Part shown: one piece after another, positions 34,119-49,634 of the stretch
Layout of the letters: the number at the start of each line of letters is the position of its first letter
How positions within the stretch are numbered: position 1 is the first letter of the stretch
Assembly: GCF_036785885.1 (NCBI RefSeq)
Contig: NC_092312.1
Coordinates: 10,310,001 to 10,374,000 of the forward strand
Origin: Coffea arabica
Taxonomy: Eukaryota > Streptophyta > Magnoliopsida > Gentianales > Rubiaceae
Direction: 5' to 3'
Length of the DNA stretch: 64,000 nucleotides
Translations under genes and position numbers: made by a program
Notes under the pieces: model-generated
Database searches by the model: none
What the model saw: only the letters and a program-made list of their open reading frames with translations
What the model was told of the DNA's origin: nothing

Positions 34119-34268
34119 TGTTTGGATAGGAGATTATTTGGGATAATTTTTTTTTAAAAAATATTGTTACATTTATTTTGATATGATGTATGTGAGATAA
34201 AAAAATGATTGAAAAATGTGTTGATGATACAAGTAAATCAGTGTGTGTAAATAATGTGTAAACCAAAC
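34119..34268. mobile_element. Small MITE with TGTTTGG ends
   Basis: This 150-bp segment begins TGTTTGGATAGGAGATTAT and ends TAAACCAAACA. Its interior (TTTGATATGATGTATGTGAG, then GATTGAAAAATGT) resembles those at 24244-24399 and about 13065-13212. The target duplication was not determined. Confidence 0.45.
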
Positions 34269-35045
34269 ACATTCTGCTAACCCGAAAACTCGCTATACTG
34301 TAGGAGTAATATTGGTTAGGGTAGATTATTGATTAGGCATACTCTAAAAATTTTCTATTTCTCTTGAATTGTGAATAGTTTAGGAATTGAAAAGTAATTG
34401 GGCACAAAGTAACATCAAAATATGTTTATTTTAATATTATTTTAAACATAACTGCACTTTTGCTATCGCCACATTTATCTAGTGTTTTTAAACTTGAATC
34501 GGACCGGCCGGTCTAACCGAAAGCCGGTCAAGTGCTCTATCTAAATTATCCTAAAAACTTGGTTGGCAGAAACTCGGTCAAATCCAGATTTGACCGGAAA
34601 CTGATAAACCGATAAGAACCCGATTTTTTTATTTTCCCTTTTTGTTGCTTTTTTTTTTTCTTTGCCTTTGATCTAAATCCCTACTGATCTCTCACCTCTC
34701 ACCTCTCTATGAAGTACAAACCCATTTTCACCTCTTCCACTCCTTCAATTTAGCCACCACAATCAGTGCTTGATATCTTTTTCTAAATAAGATTTAATCT
34801 TAGATATGGGGAAAAGACCAAAAAAAAAAAAAGAAAAGAGATGAAGAAAAAGCAGTTTGAAGAAAAAAGATAAAAGTTTGATTATTTGTTAGTTTTGAAA
34901 ATAAATATCTAAGGATATAAGAATGGAAATCCTAAAAAGAAATAAGAATGGAAATAAAAACTCAAAAAAAAAATGAAAAGCATAAAGAATGGACAAGACT
35001 GCGCATGTACATTTTGTTCTTGAAGTTGCAATTAGAACCCAGAAC

Positions 35046-35654
35046 TAGAGCTATTAAACGAACCGAACTATTCGGTAGCTCTGTTCATTTCGATTCGTTT
35101 GTATTCGTGAAAGGCTCATTCGAAACCTAAAACGAACCAAATTCAAATGATTTTTTTTGTTTGATTAATAATTGAGCAAACACGAGCTTGTTTGCCAGTT
35201 TTGACGAACATTCGTGAACATAGATATAATTGTTATCTGACAAATTTTAGGATTAATTTTATGGCTGGACTTTTATATTTGGAGGGCAAATTGCTTTGTT
35301 TTATTTGTTGTTTTTATGTTAAGGTTGGTTATATAGTTAATAAATAATAGAATTTAGTCACTTAGTGCTTTAATTGCTTTTGAGGATGATTAATGATTTG
35401 TATGACATATTTAACACTTAAAATAATCTGGATTCAAGCTTTTCGAATATGTTCGTAAATGATTCGTTTATGTTAAACGAGTCAAATACGAATTCAAACT
35501 TGAAGTTGAACATGAATTTTGCTTAACGAGCCAAATATGAATATAGATTTGGAGTTCAAAAGTTAACGAACGAACACGAATCTTGTTTGAATCGCTTAAC
35601 GAACAGCGTTCAAACATGAGATACTCGATTCGATTCGATTCGTTTACAGTTCTA
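35046..35654. mobile_element. hAT-type non-autonomous element with AACGAA words
   Basis: The left end TAGAGCTATTAAACGAACCG and the right end, reverse-complemented, TAGAACTGTAAACGAATCG are inverted. The flanking 8-mers CCCAGAAC (35038-35045) and CCCAAAAC (35655-35662) differ at one base, as expected for an older hAT target duplication. Subterminal regions repeat AACGAA/TTCGTT and ATTCG many times. At 609 bp it has no transposase. Confidence 0.78.
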
Positions 35655-37056
35655 CCCAAAACAGGCAAGACATCAATGTCTATTGTAAAGCTTACTCTTG
35701 CAATGAATCCATGTCAAGAGAACTAAAAAATCAAGAGCATCTTCAAAAATGTCGTTGGAAGAACTTAAAGATTGCTCAACCTCTTCAAATTTGTCAATCT
35801 CAAAACACTGGGGAAATGTTTCTCAAAACATTCGGAGTGGCTGCCTAAGAGCTTTTGCCATCGATGGACTTGAGGCTTGAGAGCTTATGATGCTTCTATC
35901 CTTCTTTGGATTTTTTTTTTTTAAAAAAAAGAAAAAGGAAGAGTGGAATGAACGGCTGGAGAACAGGAACAAGAAAAGATGGCACAATAGTAGAAAAGCC
36001 TTTGTCGGCGGCTAGAGGAAAAAGAGGAAGGAATTGGAGTAATATTAACGTAGGGTTCAAAAAACTTTTTCAATATTGTGTTATAACCCCTTGGGTATTA
36101 AAAACTATTAACATACCTAGAAATGTTTCATAATCTATAAATATTCTCCATAAATTTAACTTTAAACTTGTAAATATGCATTGAATTATATAAATTGTTA
36201 TTTGATTGTTCTAATTTCTTTGCACTTTCTTGTTAAATAGCTTTGAAATATCAAACACATATGTATACATCTTTATTGTTGTTAGCATGCTTTTAGATAT
36301 TTTACATAATATTTTAATTTCTAAATAATTTTTATTAATAACACCACATTGACGTTATGGCATCTACGAGGATGACCTTGATATATCAATCTAAACTTAT
36401 GAAGTCGTAAATTACCAATTTAAAAATAAATTTTATATCTTATTTTGATTATATATTATTAATAAATATTTATGACATATTTATGATGTCATTTGATTTG
36501 GCTCCAATTGAAGCTGGTTGAATTCATTAACCCTTGACTCTTGATCTTAATCAACTCAATATCTGGTCCAAATCTGAAAACATAGCATTTATCGAGCCAT
36601 TTAACCTAGAATTTGGCACAGTAGCAACAATTAAGATCATATAAGCTATGTTGCTGGATCTAAACATAAAAGGTTTATATATACCATAATTTTGATTGTC
36701 CTCACAATTATCGTAAATTGAGCAAGTCCGGATATTCTTACCTCAAATTAAACTTAAACAGAAAAATCCTAATCTTTATTTATTCACAAACACGCGCGTT
36801 TTATATACAGTTATACACTTTTTTGTGATGTTATTGCTGCTGGCTAACATGCTAGACTTTTATAGTCACTGCAAATTGACACGAATGTCCTTTTCATTAA
36901 GCCAATCTCGAGCGATTAGTCCATAAGTCCACCATTACATTTGAAAATTCAACGTTAAAATTGCTTTTGTGGATACGGGGCTGGTGTCTACTTTAAGTAA
37001 GCTAACCAAAGTTGATTGAATTTTTTTCCTTTTTATGCCAAAAAGTAGACTGAAAT
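35655..37056. other. AT-rich intergenic DNA
   Basis: No gene, RNA or complete transposon is recognised. A frame open for about 75 codons from 35906 is Lys/Arg-rich, has no family resemblance and follows a T-run/A-run, so it is not called. Confidence 0.4.
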
Positions 37057-38063
37057 GGGATAATTTCAGAAACCTCCCTTGAGGTTTCTGACAATTTTAT
37101 TCATCTCCTCTCAAGTTTAAAAAATTATACTTACTTCTCTTAATATAGTAAAATACTTATAATACCCTCCACTTAGTAGATAATTTTAAATTTAAGGCAA
37201 TAAATTTACAAAATCTTAAAAAAATTTCTATTAATATAATCTTTTTTTTATAAATTTCTATTCTTTTGTCTCTTGTCTATTTTCTAATTAATATAATCTC
37301 TTTTTATTATTTTTAGTTTTGTGAATATTAGTAAATTGAAATTACAAAATCTACAAAGGGAGTAGATTATGTGTCAAACTAGAAGAAAATGAAGAGACTC
37401 GCAGTGATAGAGAGATAAACAACGAAATTGGTGATTGAAATCGGAAGAAGAACAAAAGATCTGAAATTTGTCATATTTTGTTTGTTGTTAAGAAAAACTT
37501 TTATACAATGTCAATAATTATATAATGATTTTTTTCATTGGATTAAATTTTTTTTATTATGATTTTATTGTGCAGGTAGAATTTATTCTCTACTTTTGAA
37601 ATATTAATATTTTTAGGCCATAGGAAAGTTGTAATAGTGGTTCTAGATTAAATTAATTTATATTGAAAAGGTATTTGAGCATTGATATTTAATTTGAGGG
37701 TATAAAATTTATTGTTAATAGGGTTTTGTATGTTTTTTTTTATTGTTGCAAGTATTGATACTGCATATGTAATTTAGAATCTTTTGAATGGCTACTTGAT
37801 TTTAGAACTTATGCTTGGATGGTTGTTAGTGATTTAGTTTGTTGATTTATGCAAAGTATGGAAGAAAATGATTGAGATGCTATATTTTTCTTTCTTAGTT
37901 TTGTATAAAAGGGTAATTTAAAATTTTTGAAAGAAAATCCAAGTTCTAGGACCTATATTGCTACTAAACAGTAAAAATAGAGGAGGCATATCTAATTTTT
38001 AAAACCTGAGGGGAGCTCTTCGTAATTGTGAGAAATCTTAGGGGAGGTTTGTGAAATTATCCC
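37057..38063. mobile_element. Mutator-like non-autonomous element, copy C
   Basis: The inverted ends GGGATAATTTCAGAAACCTC and, from the right, GGGATAATTTCACAAACCTC extend over roughly 85 bp. They are bounded by a perfect 9-bp target duplication, GACTGAAAT (37048-37056 and 38064-38072). Nine-bp duplications and long inverted ends identify the Mutator superfamily. The 1007-bp element carries no transposase. It ends 158 bp before the ATG of the broken receptor kinase, inside what would be its promoter or leader. Copies A and B (9457-10116, 21720-22148) share the ends. Confidence 0.88.
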
Positions 38064-38221
38064 GACTGAAATTTCCTATCATGAGTTACTTTTCTTAGTT
38101 GTTTGCAACAGTTTTGAGCTGTTCATCTTTCTTCAATAGCATCAACCTAGCTACCGCATCTTTGTCCTGAATCTAAACCTCAACCATTCTGTATTCACAA
38201 CTCTGAATGGTCTAATGCAAC

Positions 38222-41601
<3,380 letters not shown>

Positions 41602-42061
41602 AGCCTCCCCCCAAAAAAGAAGAACAACTTTACATGAGCCATTTCCCAACCTTGTGATCCTTGCTTTCCAGGCGAAGTTCTTTTCAACTTTTTGTATCTT
41701 CTTGCAAGAGTACAACAGAATTGTCAACTGGGATCATGTTTTCTCTATTCAATGCGTGTTGGGGTAGGCCAAGCAACCAAGACCTCCGAACTAGTATCAG
41801 AAGTTGCATAGCCTGTGCAGTTGCAGCTCTACAAGCTCTCATTTTTGCACTCAAGCAAGCCTAGATTTGTATACAATCTTGCTCTCCCAGCATCCGTTTA
41901 AAAACTCCTGATTCTTTCAAAACAGCCTTGAATTTCTACAAAAGAAATGTCATAAATTCCATACCTCTCTAATATCACAACACTCGTCCAATTTTGTCCA
42001 GGTTTGGTTCTAATGAAATTAATTGAAATATTAAATTTTTTCATGGGCCTCAGTCATCAAG
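41602..42061. other. 3' flank of the broken receptor kinase up to the copia element
   Basis: No further gene is seen. It probably contains the former 3' untranslated region. The last five bases, TCAAG (42057-42061), are the left target duplication of the copia element. Confidence 0.5.
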
Positions 42062-42401
42062 TGTTGAGATATGCCAATTTTTCCTACAGATTTTATCAGA
42101 TTGAGTTTGATATCAGAATAATTTAGTTGGTAGAAGAATAAGTCTTATTGTTAGGATATTTGTTAACCAAAATCATATTGATTTGATAACAAATATTTTA
42201 GCTAAGATTTGCTAGGTAGAAGATCATGTTATCAAATAGTTTTTGTTGAGATTTTCTAGAGAATTGTTAGCTGAAATTGTTTTAGTTTATTTTTTTGTAA
42301 ACACTATAAATAGGGTGTTGATGAATGAAGGAATTAAGCTCCTTTTTTTTCTGCCCTCAATATAGTCTTGGTATCTTTGTTTATACTTCAAATAACCAAC
42401 A
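42062..42401 (+). repeat. 5' LTR of the copia element
   Basis: It begins TGTTGAGATATGCC and ends AATAACCAACA. A TATA box, CTATAAATA (42304-42312), marks the likely promoter for the genomic transcript. Confidence 0.95.
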
Positions 42402-42404
42402 AAG

Positions 42405-42416
42405 TGGTATCAAGAG
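42405..42416 (+). promoter_or_regulatory. Primer binding site of the copia element
   Basis: TGGTATCAAGAG lies three bases after the 5' LTR. Its first eight bases match the complement of the 3' end of initiator tRNA-Met, the usual copia primer. The remaining bases deviate. Confidence 0.7.
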
Positions 42417-42511
42417 TTAAAATCTTAAGGGTCTGTTTCTTTGAGAGTGAGTGAACTTGGTGAGAAACCCTTTTCACTATAAAATTATACACTTAAACCT
42501 TCAAAATTAAA

Positions 42512-45500
42512 ATGTCAGGAAACAATTTCTTGTCCAATTCTCCAAATTTTACTGGTGAAAACTACCAAATCTGGGCTGTCAAAATGAAGTCCTATTTGGA
42601 TGCTAATGATCTGTGGGATGTGGTAGAGATAGATCCTATTCCTGAATTGTCGGAAGATCCAACTATTACATAAATGAGAGCTCATAGAGATGCAGTCAAA
42701 AGGAGATCAAAAGCCATGACGTGCATTCATTCAGCAGTATTTACAAAAAATTATGACTTGTGAAACTGCAAAGAAAGATTGAGATACTCTCAAAGTGGCT
42801 TTTCAAGGCAATGACAGAACAAGACAAATGCAGGTTTTGAACCTTAGGAGAGAGTTTGAGCTCCTTAGGATAAAAGACACGAAAAACATCAAAGAGTACT
42901 TGTCGCGCCCCATTTTTTGAATAAATAAATAGATGGTTTTAAAAATGTATTTCGATTCAATTTGTGATTGGAAAATGAATTGTGATTTAAAAGAAAAATG
43001 GGTCTAGATGGGGGTTTGAGAATGCGACGATTTGATCCAAAATTATAGTTTAAAAAGGGTTTTTTAAATAAAAAATCGGAGTCGCCACTTGGTAACGAGT
43101 TAAGGTGTACCAAGTCACCTAAAAAATGAATTTTTAAAGAAAAATAGGAAAAAGTAGTAATAAACCCCTTTTAAACGACTCCTAGTCCATGTAAACCAAC
43201 GAAAAAGGTTCGGGAGTCACATTTGACGAAGGGGAAGGCAAGGATAAAATCCAAGGCACCCCTTCGACCTAACCAAGGCTAGTTGCATGATTTAATCAAA
43301 AATTTTCTTATTTTAACCAAAGAATTTATTACATTTGCATGCACTACATGAATGCAAACCCTAGACCTAGAGGTATTGGGGGAAATTTCTCTTCAAAGGT
43401 TGAGTGGTGCCAATCACATTAATTGTGAAGCCCAATAATGATCCTTTGAAGAAGTCACGAATAATGCGAGTGGGATGCAAATGAATGGAATGCATGTATG
43501 CAATGTGAGGATATGAGTTTGAAAAAGTAATAAAAGACAATAAATATGTAAATGAAAATGTGCACGTGAGTGGGTAAGGTACGGTATGTGAAATGATAAT
43601 ATGAAGTGCATGTGTGCAAGTGATGATAAAAGTGTTCGTGTGCAAGTGAAGAAACATAAAGGTGCACGTGTGCAAAATGGGAGGAAAAATGAAAGTGTGA
43701 TGAGGGTATAAAATGGTAGAGTGGATTTAAAAATGCATGAGTCTAGGAAATTCATGCATATTGGGTACGGGAAGACCTAAATCGTGACTCAATTTGCCCT
43801 TTTATAGAGGGAATACAAGCGTGCTAAGGTTTAGAAAAAGCCACACTCGTCTATATCCCATATTTAAGGGGACTCTCAAGCAAATGAACCCTATAACTAG
43901 AATGAAATGCAAAAATCCTAAAATGAAGGGAAAAAGGGGTTCGAGGGGCATGCCAAATGATAAAACTAAGAAGAGTGCATGAAATGTAGTGAAACATGCA
44001 AATATGAACTAGCGAGGGGAATCCCTAAGGGTCTAGCGTTGGATTAGCCCATCTATGAATTCCTACTAGCGTTGGACTAGCGAAAACGTACATTCATCCA
44101 TCACATTCATTCATGGCTATGGAAAGCGAGTAGACATGCCAAATACTCATAAACACATAGCACATAACATTTACCATGCTCGACTAGATGCAAGGTTCTA
44201 ACAAAGCAAATTAACACGTAGCAACTAAGCATGCAAGACACATAAGACAATTAAAGCCCTAACTATTACATTTGCTAGCTAGACACATAACTTCGATAGG
44301 TCTTCATTGAATGCTCCTCCAAACCCTATCTATTACATTAGGGAGACCCTACTACAATCTAAAAGGGGGAAAATGAATAAAATAATTAAATCCCTAACTA
44401 TTACAAGCCAAGAGGTGTACACATACCCCATTAAAAGAATACTTGAATAAAAGTAAAAGTAAATGAAATAAAAGGAATTAAGGAAAAACTAGTAAAGCAA
44501 TTTAGACATGCAATTCTCACTTAACACGTTGGATCACATAAGAGTGACACAAAAGGGATAAAAGAAATTATACCTCCCCCTCGATGGTAATCAAATGAAG
44601 TAAAAATGGCTTCAAAACAATAAAAAGGTCAAAGTACCACTTTATTTTAAGAAAAATTAAAAGAAATGTGCAAAACAAATCTCACTTGATCATAAAGTCC
44701 CTAAAGTCATGACTTAAACGCAATTGAAACAAAGCATGGTAGTTAATTGAAGCAAACAAGCGATGAAGTTGCACAAATTAAAATTGCCAAGGATCAAATT
44801 GATGAAATTATTTAATTGATTGGGTTCTAGTGGAACAAGGGGAGACTTGGGGGGCCATAGTAGCATGAGAGGAAACATGTGGGGTTGATTTGCAACTTTT
44901 GGAAACTCTTCTCATGCAAATTTCATGCAAACAACGAAACAAGCAAATGAATTTCTGCAATAAAACCTTTCAGCAGCTAATGAAACTTCCTTTTGGAAAA
45001 ACCAGACTTCACGCAAAAAAAAAAAATCACCTAACACTAATTCTCAACACCTCTTGACAACTAAACATTTTGATTAACACAACTCCATCATAAACAACAA
45101 ACCATTAAAGTCAAAAGAAAAGCCAAATGAGAAGCACAGGTTGCGGCAGAAAATGAAGCTTGCTGCAATTCCATTTCCAACAATGATTCCAGACTTCATC
45201 CCAAACTTTCATTTAGACTTCAACTTACAATGAATGGCAAAAAACACATTCTCACACCCAAAACTTGATCTTGAAACAGCAAAAAAAAAAAACAGAATGT
45301 CGTCCATGCTGCTGCATCAAAACTTGGCTTGTTGCAGCACTTTCTTATGCGTAAACTATAAGTGCTAGGCAAACTGAAGCCGGTCAACAAGATTATTAAC
45401 CATTCCCCCCCTCTTTGTTTCTGAACATAAAGCCCATTATGTTTAAGTACTCTAACACTCATGCAAAAGGATTATGCAACCTGATATGAAAACAAAACCT

Positions 45501-47413
45501 TCTTCTTTTGCTGCAACCTTCTGTTGCAGCATCTCCCTTATTCAACCTATATGGATTCAGGTAGAGGAATCGAAAGACAGGATCTCACAAGCACAAACTT
45601 GGGACAGGGGGAGGGGAAAGATAAACGTCACAAAACGAGATGAACACTTGCTGCGAAACTTCAACCCGACCCAAGACAAACAAACCCAAACAAAATGAAG
45701 AAAACTGATGGCTTTTATCTTCTAAGTTTCTAATCACTCGCATACCTTGTAAAAGGAAAACAGAAACTAAAATCTTGCTTAATACTAACCAAACCAAAAC
45801 CCCTCAAGCAAACTCTTAAGCAATCCTCAAGATACCACAGAAATGCAAGGAAAACTGCTACTGTGACATATGAACGAACAAGAGAAAGCTCAGTTGCAAA
45901 CATCGAAACATTTCTGCATTTTTCAGACGCAATTTTCTTTCTGTAACTTCCTTATATTGGTTCTATTCCCACCATCAACCAAAAGACAGATGAAATCCCA
46001 ACCAATAGCATACTTTTAACATCAAACACAACCACAACTCCAACAACCAAAGAAAGGAAAAGATGATTTGCAGACATCTTCATCGAAAAAGAACACAAAT
46101 CATGCGTGCAAAGGCTCAGACCTCTTACAAGAATTGTGTCAAATCAAGATTGAGAAGAATTCCATGAATACCTGAGAGCACTTAGGCTGCTAAATCGAAC
46201 GGTCTGGCAAGCGAAATCCACTAACTGGGTTGCGAAAAGTTCCAGCTCTGATGCAGAGGATGCTAGCCGAAGATCTGTTCTTGTTCTGGTTGTCTTCCTA
46301 GTTCTCCTCTTTCCCAGTCGCTACTCCAATTACTCTACTCTCTTCCGGTTCCTCTCCTTCTCCTAGACCCCCGATAGTTTCTTTTCTTTTCCGCCGTCAA
46401 GCTTTACTCTCCACTTCCCCTCTCACTTTTCACTCTTGCTTTCTAACCCTAGCCATCATCCAGGTTGTATCCTTTCTTCGTTTCTTTTCTTTCGTCCACA
46501 ACCTCCCCTTTTGTTTTTCCTTTCGCCCTCCGAAAACCTCTCGCCTTTTTCTTTCTTTTCTGTTTTCCTTCTAGCCGAAACTCGATGCCCCCCAGAAACC
46601 TCACCGCCAATCCTTTCTCTCTCTTGTTTGCGGCTGTCCCTTCTTTTTCTTTTATAGGAGGTCAGCCAACCCTAAAGCCTTGAACATCTCTTTCATATTT
46701 GCAGCTAAGGGCTGCCCGAGGTCCTCCTTGCAAAGCTGCGACAAAAACGCAGCTTTCTGCATTTGTCTTTTTTTTTTTTGAAAGTAATTTAACAATAATG
46801 ATAATAAAAACTTAGTAATAATAAAAAACAACAATTTTACGTCAAAATAAACAAACTAAAACAACAAAATTGCCATTTTCAATACTTTTTTTTCATTTTT
46901 CATTTTTCATCATTTTTCACTTTTTTTTCCTTTTTTTCACTTTCAAGAAATTCTATGCTAAAAACTTAAAAATAGAAATAAAACTAGAAACTAAAAACTA
47001 AAAATCGAATAAAACGAACACGACAAATAAAACAAATAAAAAACTAAAAATAAACAGTAAATGAAATTACACCAAAATTTGGTGTCTACAATACTCTGAC
47101 AAACTCTTAGATGTTGTGAATAAAATCGGATTGATTGGAGAACAATTACCAGATAGTAGAGTTATAGAGAAAGTCTTGGTAAGCTTACCTGAAAGGTTTG
47201 AGACCAAGATTTCCTCCCTTGAAGATTCAAGGGATTTGTCTCAAATCACTTTACCAGAACTAATCAATGCATTACAAGCACAAGAGCAGAGAAGAGCTAT
47301 CCGAAAGGAGGAAACAGTAGAAGGTGCTTTTCAGGTGAAAGACAATTCAAAATCAACAAGGTGGCAAAGGAAAGAAACAGCAGTGGAACAAGAAGAACAA
47401 GAAGGAAGGTGAG
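42512..47413 (+). pseudogene. Copia gag (decayed, interrupted by nested element 1)
   Basis: The gag frame opens at 42512 with a UBN2-type capsid domain (FTGENYQIWAVKMKSYLDAN). It runs to 42900, is interrupted by 4190 bp, and resumes at 47096 (PERFETKISSLEDSRDLS). Lesions include a TAA at 42671-42673, a frameshift and a TGA where tryptophan is expected before 42800, and a frameshift near 47340-47400. Gag proteins package the element's RNA. The join of the two parts across the insertion is supported by uninterrupted homology and by the target duplication. Confidence 0.85.
42901..47090 (+). mobile_element. Nested element 1: probable giant solo LTR (4.2 kb)
   Basis: It begins TGTCGCGCCCCATTTTTTG and ends TTTGGTGTCTACA. 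It splits the copia gag frame with a near-perfect 5-bp target duplication (GTACT 42896-42900, ATACT 47091-47095). TG...CA ends and 5-bp duplications indicate an LTR retrotransposon insertion. I see no internal second copy of the ends, no primer site plus gag-pol, and no recognisable protein, so the most economical reading is a solo LTR. A length of 4.2 kb suggests a Tat/Ogre-type Ty3/gypsy parent (inference). It shares ends and many internal segments (GGAGTCGCCACTTGGTA, GGTGTACCAAGTCAC, CTAGCGTTGGACTAGC) with nested element 2. Confidence 0.8.
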
Positions 47414-47452
47414 TCTAACAGAGATGAAGAAAGAAGAGGAAAATTTCCTCAA

Positions 47453-48127
47453 TGTCCACATTGCAAAAAGACTTCACATCTGCAACAATATTGCTGGTGG
47501 AGACCTGACGTCCAATGTAGGTCATGCAATCAGAAAGGACACGTCGAAAAGGTATGTAAAAATAACAGAAGAGACCAACATGCTCAAGTAGCTGACCAAT
47601 AAGAGGAGGAGCAATTATTTGTGGCCACTTGCTTTGCAAGCAAGACCTCCAGTGAAGCTTGGCTAATTGATAGTGGCTGTACTCATCACATGGCATATGA
47701 TGAGTCCATATTCAAGGAATTGGATAAATCATATATTTCCAAAGTTAAAATTGGAAATGGAGATTGTATTGGGGTGAAAGGCAAAGGTAATGTGGTCATT
47801 GATTATGGTTCAGGGACTAAAATAATTTATGATGTTTTATATGTACCTGAAATTAATCAAAACCTATTGAGTGTTGGACAGTTGCTTGAGCAAAATTATT
47901 CTGTTGTCTTAAAAAATAGGAGTTGCGTCATTTATGATCAAAATGGAGGTAAACTTTTTTTAGTAAAAATGAGTGGAAAAAGTTTTTCTCTAAATTGGTT
48001 GAAAGCAGGTTTAAGTGCATACCCAAGTTTAATGGATCAATCTGAATTATGGCATAAACAATTGGGTCACTATCACTATTTAACTACATGCATAAGAATA
48101 GTCTTGTGCAGGACTTGCCTTTTATAG
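47453..48127 (+). pseudogene. Copia zinc knuckles, protease and start of integrase (decayed)
   Basis: Two CCHC zinc knuckles ([14 protein letters not shown] and [14 protein letters not shown], 47453-47557) are followed by a TAA near 47600. The aspartic protease has WLIDSGCTHHM (active site near 47669) and NLLSVGQL. The integrase zinc domain begins SELWHKQLGH, and a frameshift near 48075-48090 then moves the frame. These parts process the polyprotein and start the integrase. Confidence 0.85.
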
Positions 48128-49200
48128 AAGATAAAGGTGGAGTTTATGAAGTTTGTCAGTTGGGAAAACAAACCAGATTGTCATTTCCTCACAACAAATC
48201 TTGGAGAGCTTCAGAAAGGCTTCAACTTGTTCACATAGATGTATGTGGTCCAATGAGAACTTCTTCATTAAATGGCAGCATGTATTTCATAGTTTTCATT
48301 AATGACTTCAATAGATATTGTTGGGTCTATTTCATGAAACAAAAATCTGAGGTTGCTGCTATTTTTTTGAAGTTTAAAATTTGGATTGAAAATCAAAGTG
48401 GCAAAATGATTAAAGTGATTCGGTCAGATAATGGAACAGAATATACTTCTAATCAGTTCAACAAGTTTTGTGAAGATGCAGAAATTGAACATCAATTAAC
48501 TGTCACTTATACTTCACAACAAAATGGAGTAAGTGAAAGAAAGAACAGGACAATCATGGAGATGGCCAGGTGTTTGTTGTTTGAGAAAAAATTACCAAAG
48601 AAGTTTTGGGCAGAAGCTGTCAACACTGCAGTGTATCTTTTAAACAAATTGTCTACAAAATTATTGAATGGTAGAACCTCGTTTGAAACTGGATTTGGAT
48701 ATAAGCCTTCAGTACAAAACTTGAAGGTGTTCGGCTCCATTTGCTATACACATATTCCTGATGTAAAGAGAGGCAAGCTTGACAAAAAGGCAGAAGTTGG
48801 GATTCTAATTGGCTATTATAGCAGTACCAAAGGTTATAAAATTTATCAACCTTTGACTGCAAAACTGATAGTTAGTAGAGACATCCATTTTGATGAATAC
48901 GCAACATGGGACTGGACCAATTCCAAAGTTGAACATTTCAAGGGATCAGAATCTAAAGAATGACACGAGGAGAATATTGATGAGTCAATAGATCATATTC
49001 CAGTTAGAGGTACCAAATTACTCTCTGACATTTATAACAAATGTAATGTTGCAGTTCTTGAACCTGCAGATTATGAAGAAGTTGCCAAAGACTTGAAGTG
49101 GATTGAGGCAATGAAGGAGGAGTTGAGAATGATTGAAAAGAACCAGACTTGGGTGCTTGTGGACAGACCAATTCACAATAAACCCATTGGTGTAAAGTGA
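48088..49200 (+). pseudogene. Copia integrase core and linker to reverse transcriptase (decayed)
   Basis: The retroviral integrase core shows the DDE residues in VHIDVCGPM, VIRSDNGTEY and GVSERKNRT. After it come FWAEAVNTAVYLLN, KVFGSICYTHIP and the GYYSSTKGYKIY box. A TGA at 48961-48963 ends the main open frame. Homology goes on through EEVAKDLKWIEAMKEE to a second TGA at 49198-49200, in place of a conserved tryptophan before IFRTKLN. Confidence 0.88.
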
Positions 49201-49634
49201 ATTTTTAGAACCAAATTAAATGCTGATGGTTCCATCAACAAGCACAAGGCAAGGTTGGTCGTCAAGGAATATGCTCAACAATTTGGAGTGGACTTCTCGG
49301 ATATATTTGCACCAGTAGCAAGACTTGACGACATCAGGTTGATCCTACCACTTGCAGCTCAAAAAGACTGGAGAGTTTATCAACTTGACGTCAAGTCAGC
49401 ATTTCTAAATGGCTACTTGGATGAGGAGATTTTTGTGGAGCAACCTCAAGGATTCGCAGTGAAAGGTCAAGAAGACAAGGTGTACCTACTTCATAAGGCG
49501 CTATATGGCCTAAAATAGGCACCAAGAGCCTGGTACGACAAGATTGATGATCATCTTCTGAAGATTGGATTTAAGAAGAGTTTGAGTGAATCAACTCTTT
49601 ATGTAAAAATTGTTAATGATGATATAATTATTAT
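49201..49634 (+). pseudogene. Copia reverse transcriptase, N-terminal part
   Basis: Conserved copia RT segments are visible: [48 protein letters not shown] and [15 protein letters not shown] at 49516-49518 replaces the usual glutamine before APRAWYDKI. The frame continues to 49634, where nested element 2 splits it just before the YVDD catalytic box. Confidence 0.9.

Noticed and set aside
43367-43755. His/Thr/Ser-rich minus-strand open frames in nested element 1
   Set aside because: Repetitive TGCA/CAT-rich DNA read in several frames at once, with no domain; typical of non-coding LTR sequence.
42901-47090. Nested element 1 as a DNA transposon
   Set aside because: The two ends are not inverted repeats of each other, and the TG...CA ends with a 5-bp duplication point to an LTR origin.
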